Shown: positions 15,169-23,271 of the stretch, in pieces
Layout: each line of letters opens with the position of its first letter
Numbering within the stretch: the stretch's first letter is position 1
NCBI GenBank assembly: GCA_965205235.1
Contig: CBDBGD010000007.1
Location: 496,001-560,000 of the forward strand
Length of the DNA stretch: 64,000 nucleotides
DNA from: CBDBGD01 sp965205235
Lineage (GTDB): Bacteria > Chloroflexota > Dehalococcoidia > Lucifugimonadales > UBA1127
Direction of reading: 5' to 3'
Notes under the pieces: generated by a model
What the model was told of the DNA's origin: nothing
The model's database searches: none
What the model saw: only the letters and a program-made list of their open reading frames with translations
Made by a program: the position numbers and the translations under genes

Positions 15169-17223
15169 TCAGCTGGGCCGCTCTGCGATGTAGCGCTCAA
15201 GGTCGGTCGAGTAGTAGAGGTAGGCGTCCGAGGAGCCCAGGGGCGCGTCGAACTCTCGGAAGAGCCAGTAGTCCGTGACGTCCCGCCACGTGGACCGGTC
15301 GACCAGGCCGCGGAAGAGCGACCCCGCCGTCACGCCCCGGTAGGACTCGGGGAACCACTGGCGATGCTTGTACCGCTGCACCAGGACGTAGTCGTCTTGC
15401 AGCAGACCCTCGACGTCCTGGTTGTTCGTGGCGCTTACCATGACCACGGCGGAGGTCGGTGGCTCTTCCGGCATGCTGTGGGTGTAGTTGGGATAGGCCA
15501 CGGGGTAGTGGCGCAGATACCAGGCCCAGGGCCATGAGAAGCCGCTGTCGCCGTCCACGGTGACGCGGAGGCTGCGCTCCTGGCCCGTCCCCTTGGCGAT
15601 GCGTTCGACGTCCCGGGCGATGCGGGACACGTCCGGCCCCGTCTGCGTGTAGACCAGGACCTCCGTGGGCACGTCCCCGCTGAGGTAGGTCACCCGCCAG
15701 CCGGTCCGCACGCTCAGCAGGAGAAGCACCGACGCCAGCCCTAGGGCCAGCAGCGCGGCCCCTTCTCTTCGACCCACGCGCGTCGCAAGGTAGACCACGG
15801 CGGCGGCCATCCCGAAGACCAGGAGCAGCCACCCCCAGAGGACCAGGAACCCCAGCAGTGACGAATGCGGTTCGTAGAAGAGCAGGTGGTAGGAAAAGGC
15901 CATCAGGAGCGGAAGGAGGGCCAGCCCTGCCACGGCACTGAGCCGCCACGCTCGCTCCCACGGCACCATGTCGACCAGCTGCCCCGCGGTCCGGCCAGCC
16001 AGCAAGATCACGGGAAGGGTCACGTGGACCAGGAGCCACGGCATCTTCTCGGACGCCATGACGAACAGCAGGAGGTTGACGGCGCCCCAGAGGACCAGGA
16101 ACCGCCCGAAGAGGTCACCCCGGCGGAGCACCAGGACCACGCCCACCAGGCCAAGGAGGAGCGGCAGGAACTCGTAGGTCCCTCCGGCCACGAAGTAGTA
16201 GTACCAGGGCTGAGAGCCGCGGCCAACGTCCTGCTGCACGACCCAGTAGCCCAGACTTCGCCACATGCCGCTGGCCAGCCCGTAGGGGCTGGTGAGCAGG
16301 CTGGAGTAGAGGAGGACCCAGACGCTGTAGAAGACGCCCGCGCAGACCAGCCACCGCCGCCAGTCCCACAGCAAGCCCACCGCCGCCGACACGCCCATCG
16401 CCGCCACCACGAGCCCAATGGCGACGACGCGCCCCGTGTCGTAGGGCATGCCCACGAGACCCGCCGCGGGATCATCGTTGGCCAGGACGAGTCCCAGGGG
16501 CCCCTGCACCAGGCTGACGAGAGCCACTCCCTGGGGCAGCGACAGGGTCGCCAGGACCACCAGCAGGGCGCCCGACGCGCCGACCCGGGGCCACCGCCAT
16601 CCCTCCTCGCCCCACCGCAGCGAGGCCAGGAGGACGAGGAACGCCCCCAGGCCCGCCAGCGTCAGGTAGACCGTCTCCTTGGTGGTGAAGGCCAGGGCGA
16701 GGAGGCCCGAAAGAAGATAGAGGTCCCGGGGACGCTGGTGTCGGAGGTAGCTCCAGATGAGCGCCACCATCCCCATGGTCAAGACCGCCATGAGAATGTC
16801 GTTGCGTGCGAAGCGGCTGAAGTAGAGCAGCGTCGGCGAGAAGGCCAGGAGGACCGCCGTGAGCAGGGCCCCGGTGCGGCCCAGGCGGTCGCGCAGGAGC
16901 CAGGGCATGCCCACCAGGGCCGTGCCGAAGAGCGCATACAGGAGCCGGGCCGTGTAGTCGCTGTCGCCAAAGAGGAAGTAGACCCCGCTGGTGGCGAAGA
17001 ACTGGAAGGGGCCGTGGAGCAGCGGGTTGTGCTCGTACCCGCGGCCCTCCAGGATGTACCAGCTGTAGAGGGCGTGCAGGCTCTCGTCGTGGTGCATGGC
17101 CCGGTCGCCCAGGTCCCACAGGCGCATGGCCAGAGCGACCGCGATGAGGAGCAGGTACGCGACGACCTCCCAGCGGACGGGCAGCCGGCTGTCGATGCTC
17201 TGCGGCTCAGCCTGTTCAGCCAT
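15169..17223 (-). CDS. Agl23-like (TIGR03663) polytopic membrane protein, PMT/GT39-like
   Basis: The product is 684 residues with 12 or more spans and a final soluble domain of about 170 residues. The first loop has LWDLGDRAMHHDESLHALYS, the acidic D-x-x-x-x-H-D-E motif of GT-C glycosyltransferases, and SRFARNDILMAVLTM resembles the PMT catalytic loop. The match is to the family named flippase activity-associated Agl23/TIGR03663, known from Chloroflexi and archaea. Its start overlaps the end of the DUF2298 gene by eight bases, so both are translated together. Likely role: mannosyl or other sugar transfer from a lipid carrier on the outer face of the membrane. Confidence 0.88.
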   Translation of the reverse strand: MAEQAEPQSIDSRLPVRWEVVAYLLLIAVALAMRLWDLGDRAMHHDESLHALYSWYILEGRGYEHNPLLHGPFQFFATSGVYFLFGDSDYTARLLYALFGTALVGMPWLLRDRLGRTGALLTAVLLAFSPTLLYFSRFARNDILMAVLTMGMVALIWSYLRHQRPRDLYLLSGLLALAFTTKETVYLTLAGLGAFLVLLASLRWGEEGWRWPRVGASGALLVVLATLSLPQGVALVSLVQGPLGLVLANDDPAAGLVGMPYDTGRVVAIGLVVAAMGVSAAVGLLWDWRRWLVCAGVFYSVWVLLYSSLLTSPYGLASGMWRSLGYWVVQQDVGRGSQPWYYYFVAGGTYEFLPLLLGLVGVVLVLRRGDLFGRFLVLWGAVNLLLFVMASEKMPWLLVHVTLPVILLAGRTAGQLVDMVPWERAWRLSAVAGLALLPLLMAFSYHLLFYEPHSSLLGFLVLWGWLLLVFGMAAAVVYLATRVGRREGAALLALGLASVLLLLSVRTGWRVTYLSGDVPTEVLVYTQTGPDVSRIARDVERIAKGTGQERSLRVTVDGDSGFSWPWAWYLRHYPVAYPNYTHSMPEEPPTSAVVMVSATNNQDVEGLLQDDYVLVQRYKHRQWFPESYRGVTAGSLFRGLVDRSTWRDVTDYWLFREFDAPLGSSDAYLYYSTDLERYIAERPS

Positions 17224-19531
17224 CGCGGCCCTTCACTCGATAGATGGTCACGTCGCCGGAGGCGAAAGCCTCCTCCAGCACGTCCTCTAGCGGCGCGAGG
17301 TCGACGGGGTCGTAGCGCTCACGCTCCCGCGGCCCCACGACGACGTAGGTGACGCCGAACTGCGCGAGCAGCTCCGCCGCCTGCGGGTCTCCCCGGTAGA
17401 TGCGCTCCACGGCCTCCTCCCGGCCCTCCAACGCTGTGGTCTCTCCTCGCCACTGCCGCTCGTGTCCCGCCCAGCCCAGGACCGTGGGGACGCCCGTCGC
17501 GGCGGAGATTCGTGCGTGCTCGCTGTAGTCGGGCCCCACGGCCTCCAGCACGCCGTCCTCCTGTGAGGCCTCCGCCGACAGCCACCGGATGGCCTCGTAC
17601 TCGCCGGGGCGATACTCGGCGAGGAAGGCCAGGCCGTCGAGCGTCTGCGGGCCCCGAAAGGCGTTAGCCTTGTCCGTCAAAGCGCCTCCGGCATAGTAGA
17701 CCCCACCCAGCGCCGCCAGGGCAAGCATGCCGGCCCACACCCACCCCGCACGCTGCCGCCACCCTTGGCGAACGAGGAGACCGACGCCGTAGTACAGCCC
17801 CACGCTGGAGGCCGCGGCCAGGACGACCCATGCCTGATAGGATAACTTGAAGACGGTGTTCATGCGATTGCCAAAGAGGTCCGCGACGCGGAAAAGCTCC
17901 GGCCCCGTGAGCAGAAACGCGGCGAAGACGAGCAGCCCCAGAGCGAAGAGCAGACTCGACTCCGCCCCTTCCCGCGCGAGCGTCAGGCAACCGTAGACCA
18001 GGGCCGCGGTTACCACCATGCCCGGAAGCAGATGGAGCAGGCGCGGCATCACGGCCGCATCGCTGTCCATTGCCGCCACGACGACCACCCAGGCGAGGAA
18101 GGGCGCGACGGCCAGCCCCACGGACGCCACAAGAAGCCTCGACGGGGGGGCTTGCGAGCGGCGCCCGGCCTGGAGGACGACGAAGGGCGCCAGCGCCACG
18201 AGAAACACCCCCCACACGATGAGGAAGTGGTGCGGCTGCGTCGTCGGCCCCTCCACGGGGAGGATGCCGTGGAGGGACCCTGCCAGGCTGCGATAGTAGG
18301 GGAGGTAGGCGGCCATCGCCACGACGACGAGGATGAGGGCAAGGGCCCCCGCGCCTGCCGTCGCCTGTCGCCATCCCTCCGAGCGCCAGTCCCGGTACGC
18401 CTTGACGCCCACCAGTGCCATCGTCAGCGCCATGAACGTGGGAAGGTCCCAGGCGTTGATGGCGCCCAGGGCCCCCAGCGCAAGCCCGAACACGAGGAGC
18501 AGCGCCCACTGGTCTCGAAACCAGGCGCGGGCCGGCGGGCCGGGCGTGGCAAGCAGCTGGAGCCCCAGGGCCAGGGTGAGGAGGAGGAAGGGGATGGACA
18601 TCATGTGCGGGTGCAGGTCACCCAGCATGAAGCTGAAGAGGGGGAACTCCTGGATGGTGTAGTCGAGGCTTGTGCCGCCTTCTACGGTGTCGATGACCCT
18701 GGTGGCCCGCCACCACCACCATCCCTCCTGCGGGTGCCAGGAGGTCTGCGCGACGGTGGTCTCCAACCCTTTGACGTCCAGGCCCTCCCAGAAGGCGGGG
18801 GAGCCAAGGCCCCGGACGCGGGCGAACTCCAGCACGCCCTCGAGGTTCGACATGAACCCGAGGAGGGCGACGGCCCCCAGCCCGCAGAGCAGGGCGGTGC
18901 TCTGCGACGCGCCGCATCGCATGACCAGGGTCACCGCCAGCCCCAGGATGCCGACCGCGGCCAGCGCCGGGACCAGGGCCATGCCGAGGTTGTACGCCAC
19001 CGGCGTCACAATCCCCGTGATCTCGGCCAGCGTGCCGATCACGAGGTAGCCGAAGTAGTAGTAGTTGACCGTGTGCCCCAACAGCCACACGTCCTGCGGG
19101 GGGAAGGTCGCGGCCTTGGCGGCGGCGCTGAGCAGCCCCAGGTCCATGAGCTGCTCGGTGTGGTTGATGCCGGCGTCGAAGGAGCGGAAGAGTGCCCAGC
19201 CGGAGAAGACCACGAGGAAGACCGCCTCCAGCGCGAGCACCAGCCGCCACTCGCGTCGGAGGAAGGCGAGCATGTCGATGCGCTGCCGCCACGCCAGCGC
19301 AAACGAGAGCGCGGCGAGGACCGCCAGGAGCAGCAGCGCCGCCGGTCGGGTCATGGGCAGGCCCATGCTGCCGAGCACCCAGAGGGGGTAGGTCAGGAGG
19401 AGGAGACCCAGCGCTTTCGAGAGGCCGTAGCCGCGGTCCTGGAGGTAGCCGCAGAGGCGGTAGGCGACGGGGAAGGCCAGCAGGCCCAGAAGCTCAACGA
19501 GCAGCAGCCAGAGGAGCGCGTTGCCCACCAC
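17216..19531 (-). CDS. DUF2298 / Chlor_Arch_YYY domain polytopic membrane protein
   Basis: The product is 771 residues; GTG 19531 (or the adjacent GTG 19528) is the start. It has about 16 spans. Signature segments of DUF2298 are FRSFDAGINHTEQLMDLGLL, GHTVNYYYFGYLVIGTLAEI, FPLFSFMLGDLHPHMMSIPF and GAINAWDLPTFMALT. The GDLHPH motif is the likely catalytic acidic/His site of this GT-C-like family. The C-terminal 190 residues are a soluble extracytoplasmic domain. It is found with Agl23-like genes in Chloroflexi and archaea and presumably acts in the same surface-glycan pathway. Confidence 0.9.
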   Translation of the reverse strand: MVGNALLWLLLVELLGLLAFPVAYRLCGYLQDRGYGLSKALGLLLLTYPLWVLGSMGLPMTRPAALLLLAVLAALSFALAWRQRIDMLAFLRREWRLVLALEAVFLVVFSGWALFRSFDAGINHTEQLMDLGLLSAAAKAATFPPQDVWLLGHTVNYYYFGYLVIGTLAEITGIVTPVAYNLGMALVPALAAVGILGLAVTLVMRCGASQSTALLCGLGAVALLGFMSNLEGVLEFARVRGLGSPAFWEGLDVKGLETTVAQTSWHPQEGWWWWRATRVIDTVEGGTSLDYTIQEFPLFSFMLGDLHPHMMSIPFLLLTLALGLQLLATPGPPARAWFRDQWALLLVFGLALGALGAINAWDLPTFMALTMALVGVKAYRDWRSEGWRQATAGAGALALILVVVAMAAYLPYYRSLAGSLHGILPVEGPTTQPHHFLIVWGVFLVALAPFVVLQAGRRSQAPPSRLLVASVGLAVAPFLAWVVVVAAMDSDAAVMPRLLHLLPGMVVTAALVYGCLTLAREGAESSLLFALGLLVFAAFLLTGPELFRVADLFGNRMNTVFKLSYQAWVVLAAASSVGLYYGVGLLVRQGWRQRAGWVWAGMLALAALGGVYYAGGALTDKANAFRGPQTLDGLAFLAEYRPGEYEAIRWLSAEASQEDGVLEAVGPDYSEHARISAATGVPTVLGWAGHERQWRGETTALEGREEAVERIYRGDPQAAELLAQFGVTYVVVGPRERERYDPVDLAPLEDVLEEAFASGDVTIYRVKGRDG

Positions 19532-19537
19532 GCCTCG

Positions 19538-20476
19538 TTACGACCCGGCCATCTCCAGGGCCGGCGAGAGGAGGGCGTCGACGAACTCCTTCGCGTCGAA
19601 TGCGGCGATGTCGTCGACACCCTCGCCCGTGCCCACGTACAGGACGGGCAGGCGGAGCTGGTCTGCGATGGCCAGGAGGATGCCGCCCTTGGCTGTACCG
19701 TCGAGCTTCGCCAGGACGATACCGTGGCAGCCGAGGGACGTCGTGAAGGCTTGGGCCTGCGCCAGGCCGTTCTGGCCCGTGGTGGCGTCCAGGACCAGGA
19801 TGACCTCGTGGGGCGCCGTGGGGTCCAGCCGCGACAGGACCCGCCGGACCTTGGCCATCTCCTCCATGAGGTGGGACTTGGTGTGAAGGCGGCCGGCTGT
19901 GTCGACGATGAGGACGTCGGCGCCCCTGGCGCGAGCGGCCTGGAAAGCGTCGTGGGCCACGGCGCCGGGGTCAGCCCCCTGCCGGTGGGCGACCACGTCT
20001 GCGCCGACCTGCTCGCCCCAGTACTGGAGCTGCTCGATGGCCGCGGCCCGGAAGGTGTCGCCGGCTGCCAGCACAACCCGCTTCCCGTCGCTGCGGTAGC
20101 GTGCGGCCAGCTTGGCGATGCTCGTCGTCTTGCCCGCGCCGTTGACGCCAACGACCATCACGACGTGGGGAGGCGCAGGCGCGACAGCAGGAGCGTGCTC
20201 GCCCGGAAGCTCAAGGAGCGCGCACATCTCCTCCTTCAGGAGCGCGAGCAGGTCGCCTCCCCGCGTCTCCTGGCTGCGGGCCCGCAGCCGGTCGAGCAGG
20301 GCCATGGCGGTATGCACGCCAACGTCGGCGCCCAGGAGAAGCTCTTCGGCCTCGTCCCAGAGGTCGGGGGCGACCTGCGGGCGCTGGAAGATCCCCGCCA
20401 GGCGCGAGAACCACGCCTCGCGGCTCTTGCGAAGGCCCCGCTGCGTCCTCCCCCGGTCGGCGTGCGGTGCGGCCAC
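19538..20476 (-). CDS. ftsY: Signal recognition particle receptor FtsY
   Basis: A start at GTG 20476, two bases after the rnc stop codon, gives 312 residues: just the NG domain without an acidic A domain. A longer open frame upstream only overlaps rnc out of frame and is arginine/serine-rich. GTPase motifs: GVNGAGKTTSIAKLA (G1), DTFRAAAIEQL (G2 region), DTAGRL (G3), AKLDGTAKGG (G4/G5 region). FtsY docks the SRP-ribosome complex at the membrane and hydrolyses GTP together with Ffh. The rnc-ftsY order is common in bacteria. Confidence 0.95.
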   Translation of the reverse strand: MAAPHADRGRTQRGLRKSREAWFSRLAGIFQRPQVAPDLWDEAEELLLGADVGVHTAMALLDRLRARSQETRGGDLLALLKEEMCALLELPGEHAPAVAPAPPHVVMVVGVNGAGKTTSIAKLAARYRSDGKRVVLAAGDTFRAAAIEQLQYWGEQVGADVVAHRQGADPGAVAHDAFQAARARGADVLIVDTAGRLHTKSHLMEEMAKVRRVLSRLDPTAPHEVILVLDATTGQNGLAQAQAFTTSLGCHGIVLAKLDGTAKGGILLAIADQLRLPVLYVGTGEGVDDIAAFDAKEFVDALLSPALEMAGS

Positions 20477-20477
20477 C

Positions 20478-21224
20478 CTAGCCCGTCTCCACGGGAGTCG
20501 AGCGGACGTCCTCCTCCGCGCGGTCGGGCGACTCCATCCGTCGCAGGGCGTCCCGAGCGGCGGCCTGTTCGGCGTCGGCCTTGCGGCTGCCCGTGCCCCT
20601 GCCGACGACGCAGTCGCCCACCAGCGCCTCGACGAGGAAGTGCTTGGCGTGGTCCGGGCCGGCCTCGCGCGCGACGCGATAGGTCGGACGCATGCCTCCG
20701 CTCCGCTGCACCAGCTCCTGGATCTGGGACTTGGCGTCCGGGACGACGCCCTCTCGCGCCAGCCGGTCCAGCCCCGGAGCCATGAGCCGGAGGACAAGCT
20801 CCGTGGCCGCTTCCGTGCCCTGGTCGAGGAGAACGGCTCCCATGACGGCCTCCAGCGCGCCCGACAGGTTGGAGGGCCGGTCCCGTCCGCCCGTGGCCTC
20901 CTCGCCCTGGCCCAGGAGGAGGAAGTCGCCCAGGGACAGGCGCCGGGCCACGTGCGCCAGTGCGTCGCGGTTCACCAAGGAGGCTCTGGCCGCCGTCAGC
21001 CGGCCCTCGGGCATGTCAGGGTGGCGGCGGAAGAGCTCCGCCGCCACCACGTAGTCGAGGAACGCGTCGCCCAGGAACTCCAGCCTCTCGTTGGAGGCCG
21101 GAGTGACCTGGGGCTGCTCGTTGACGATGGAGGTGTGGACCAGGCTCTGCGTCAGAAGCTCCGGGTCCTGGAACCGGACGCCCAGTACCTCTTCCAGCTC
21201 CTGCCGCGGTCGCGCCTGGGCCAC
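20478..21224 (-). CDS. rnc: Ribonuclease III with an altered active-site residue
   Basis: The product is 248 residues; GTG 21224 starts one base after the DsbA-family stop codon. The RNase III signature NERLEFLGDAFL is at about 45-56. The second catalytic segment reads RPSNLSGALEAVMGAVLLD: the Glu (E. coli E117) is kept, but the position of the Mg-binding Asp (E. coli D114, in LADTVEA) is Gly. Residues 160-230 form a double-stranded RNA-binding domain (DAKSQIQELVQRSGGMRPTY, GSRKADAEQAAARDAL). It processes rRNA and other structured RNA. The substitution may reduce cleavage or be compensated. Confidence 0.92.
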   Translation of the reverse strand: MAQARPRQELEEVLGVRFQDPELLTQSLVHTSIVNEQPQVTPASNERLEFLGDAFLDYVVAAELFRRHPDMPEGRLTAARASLVNRDALAHVARRLSLGDFLLLGQGEEATGGRDRPSNLSGALEAVMGAVLLDQGTEAATELVLRLMAPGLDRLAREGVVPDAKSQIQELVQRSGGMRPTYRVAREAGPDHAKHFLVEALVGDCVVGRGTGSRKADAEQAAARDALRRMESPDRAEEDVRSTPVETG

Positions 21225-21225
21225 C

Positions 21226-21867
21226 TCACGCTCCGGAGGAGTCGTATGCGCCTCTCGGCCAGGGCGGCTGGGGCCGCTTCAGCTCGCCCACGTAGCTCCA
21301 GTCCTCCATCAGGTCCATCAGCAGCCGGGTGAGCTTGGGCGCCTCCTCCGGCGGGGTGCGCAGGACCTTCAGGAAGGCCGAGCGGCCGTTCGAGAAGAGG
21401 AACGTGGGCGTGCCGAAGACCCCGTGCTCCTCCGTCGCTTCCTTGTGGTCCCGGGCGATGGTGTCGAGGATGGAGCGGTCGGCCAGGTCCTCGCGGAAGC
21501 GGGCGGTGTCGAGCCCCACCTCTGTGGCGACCTGCAGCACCACGTCGGGGTCGTTGATGTCGCGCCGGTCGACGTGGCGTGCCGTCAGCAGCGCCATGTG
21601 GAACCGCCCGAAAGCCTCCATGCCCTGGCGGCGGGCAGCCTCACCCGCTCGGAGGGGCCATATCCCACGTACATTCGCCTCGTCGTCCTGCTCCCAGGCC
21701 TTCCACTCGGGGCCTTCCTGGCTGTTGGCCTGGGCCAGCGAGAAGTTGCGCCAGTTGATCTCAAGGCCCTCTTCGTCATTCTCCTTCGCCGCTTCCAATA
21801 GCACGGCGGCGTTGTAGACGAAGGGTCAGGTGTAGTCGAAGAAAACGTCGCATGCGCGCTTCGTCAT
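21226..21867 (-). CDS. DsbA-family oxidoreductase, predicted selenoprotein (UGA at codon 14)
   Basis: A start at ATG 21867 with AGGAGG five bases upstream gives 213 residues if UGA (21826-21828) is read as Sec: VFFDYT-U-PFVYNAAV. The frame continues as a normal DsbA/FrnE-type thioredoxin fold: INWRNFSLAQANSQEG, then a helical insert, then EEHGVFGTPTFLFSNG with the cis-Pro motif TPT. Without recoding the fold would lose its first strand and active site, and the next possible start lacks a ribosome site. Cys-Pro-Phe is the usual motif at this point, so UGA replaces exactly the catalytic Cys. A SECIS-like hairpin follows. No sel genes are in the window. First gene of the rnc-ftsY operon. Confidence 0.8.
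21767..21828 (-). promoter_or_regulatory. Candidate bacterial SECIS element downstream of UGA codon
   Basis: Two bases after the UGA the RNA has CUUCGUC (21823-21817), which pairs perfectly with GACGAAG (21777-21771). Inside it CGCCGC (21811-21806) pairs with GCGGCG (21792-21787), leaving a 13-nt apical loop CGUGCUAUUGGAA that starts 20 nt after the UGA and has G at its second position. Spacing, stem and loop G fit the known bacterial SECIS layout. Confidence 0.7.
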
Positions 21868-21935
21868 GGGTGCCTCCTGGGTGGTTTCCCTCATTCTACC
21901 GACGCTCCCATACCGAGTCAAAGCAGCGCGGGCCG

Positions 21936-21941
21936 TATAAT
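21936..21941 (+). promoter_or_regulatory. -10 element for the CCA-adding enzyme gene
   Basis: A perfect TATAAT whose last two bases are part of an upstream in-frame ATG. Transcription would start near 21948, so the ATG at 21940 cannot be used. The ATG at 21958, five bases after GGAGG (21948-21952), is the likely start. Confidence 0.55.
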
Positions 21942-21957
21942 GCACGTGGAGGTGCGG

Positions 21958-23208
21958 ATGGCTCCGGCGTGCAGCCTGATTCCGGCGATGGAGGCCCTGC
22001 TTCCCCCCGCAACCATCGATCTCCTGCGTCGGGCGGGCGCGACGGCGGCGCGGGAAGGCGCGGCGCTGTACCTGGTGGGAGGCTCGGTGCGAGACCTGCT
22101 GCTGGGCCGGCCGGTCATGGACCTGGACCTCGTCGTGGAGGGCGACGGGCCTCGCATCGCAGAGGCGCTGGCGGCGGAGCTGGGCGGCCGCGTTGCGGCG
22201 CGGTCACAGTTCGGCACGGCCAAGCTGGTGGTCGGCGAGCAGACGCTGGACGTCGCCACCGCCCGCCTGGAGACCTACGAGCATCCCGGCGCCCTGCCGA
22301 CCGTTCGACCGGGGACGCTGCGGGACGACCTGGCACGGCGCGACTTCACCGTCAACGCGATGGCGGCGCACCTGGGCCCGGAGACGTTCGGCGCGATCGA
22401 GGACCGGCTGGGCGGCGGTGCTGACCTGGCGCAGCGCGTCCTGCGTCCGCTGCACGACGGCAGCTTCGTCGACGACGCCACGCGCATCTTGCGCGCGCTG
22501 CGCTACGAGCACCGCCTGGGCTTCCGCATGGACGGCCCCACGGAGGCCCTGGTGCGCCGCGATGCGCAATACCTGTCGACCATCAGCGGCGACCGGGTCC
22601 GCCACGAGGTGGAGCGCATCTGCCAGGAGGCGCGTCCTGAGGCCCCCCTGGCGCGGGCGAGAGACCTGGGCGTGCTGACGGCTCTGCTGCCGGGCCTGGA
22701 CTGGCCGGAGGCGGTCCACGAGGCCGTCAGCCGGGCGAGGGCGGCAGGGGAGCAGACGGCGCCGCTGGTCTTCGTCGCGCTGCTGGCGTCGAACCCGGGC
22801 GCGGAGGGCGCGGCCGCCTTCGCCGACCGCCTCGCCATGCCGACGCGGTGGCGCCGCGTCGTCGACCACACCGTCGCCCTGGGGCCGACGCTCGACGCGC
22901 TGGCGCAGGAGGGGCTGCGGCCCAGCCAGGTCGAGCGGCTGCTGCGGGGCACGGAGGAGGAGGCGGTGCTGGCCCGGCGCGTCCTTTCGAGCGCGGACGT
23001 CGTGCGGGAGCGGCTGGGCCGCTACGCGACGGAGCTTCGGCACGTCCAGCCCCGTCTCAACGGGCACGACCTGCGGGACATGGGGGCGCCCGCCGGGCCC
23101 GAGATGGGCCATCTGCTGGAGGAGCTGCGGGCCGCCGTGCTGGACGGCGAGGTGCAGGGGAGGGACGCGGAGGAGGTCTGGGTGCGCCGTCGCCTGAGCG
23201 GGCGTTGA
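21958..23208 (+). CDS. CCA-adding enzyme / poly(A) polymerase family nucleotidyltransferase
   Basis: The product is 416 residues from ATG 21958 (see the -10 and GGAGG positions). The class II nucleotidyltransferase core has YLVGGSVRDLLLGRPVMDLD with the catalytic DxD (LDLVVEGDG follows), ARRDFTVNAMA (base-recognition region), and RFMDG-type helices further on (DDATRILRALRYEHRLGFRM). It matures or repairs tRNA 3' CCA ends, or adds A tails; the two activities cannot be separated by eye. It is divergent from the selenoprotein operon. tRNA-Ser in this window lacks an encoded CCA, so this activity is needed. Confidence 0.9.
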   Translation: MAPACSLIPAMEALLPPATIDLLRRAGATAAREGAALYLVGGSVRDLLLGRPVMDLDLVVEGDGPRIAEALAAELGGRVAARSQFGTAKLVVGEQTLDVATARLETYEHPGALPTVRPGTLRDDLARRDFTVNAMAAHLGPETFGAIEDRLGGGADLAQRVLRPLHDGSFVDDATRILRALRYEHRLGFRMDGPTEALVRRDAQYLSTISGDRVRHEVERICQEARPEAPLARARDLGVLTALLPGLDWPEAVHEAVSRARAAGEQTAPLVFVALLASNPGAEGAAAFADRLAMPTRWRRVVDHTVALGPTLDALAQEGLRPSQVERLLRGTEEEAVLARRVLSSADVVRERLGRYATELRHVQPRLNGHDLRDMGAPAGPEMGHLLEELRAAVLDGEVQGRDAEEVWVRRRLSGR

Positions 23209-23271
23209 CAACGGGCACCCGGCGGGGAAGAATGGCCCTACCACTTTCCCCGTTCGACAGGAGACCGCGGC

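Noticed and set aside
18032..20785. A 917-codon plus-strand open frame
   Set aside because: It is antisense to DUF2298 and ftsY, rich in Glu/Gly/Arg/His from GC codon mirroring, with no recognisable domain. The same applies to 15865-17352 and 53241-54659.
20477..20797. 107-residue N-terminal extension of ftsY, which could be taken for an A domain
   Set aside because: It overlaps rnc in another frame, is Arg/Ser/Pro-rich rather than acidic, and a GTG directly follows the rnc stop.
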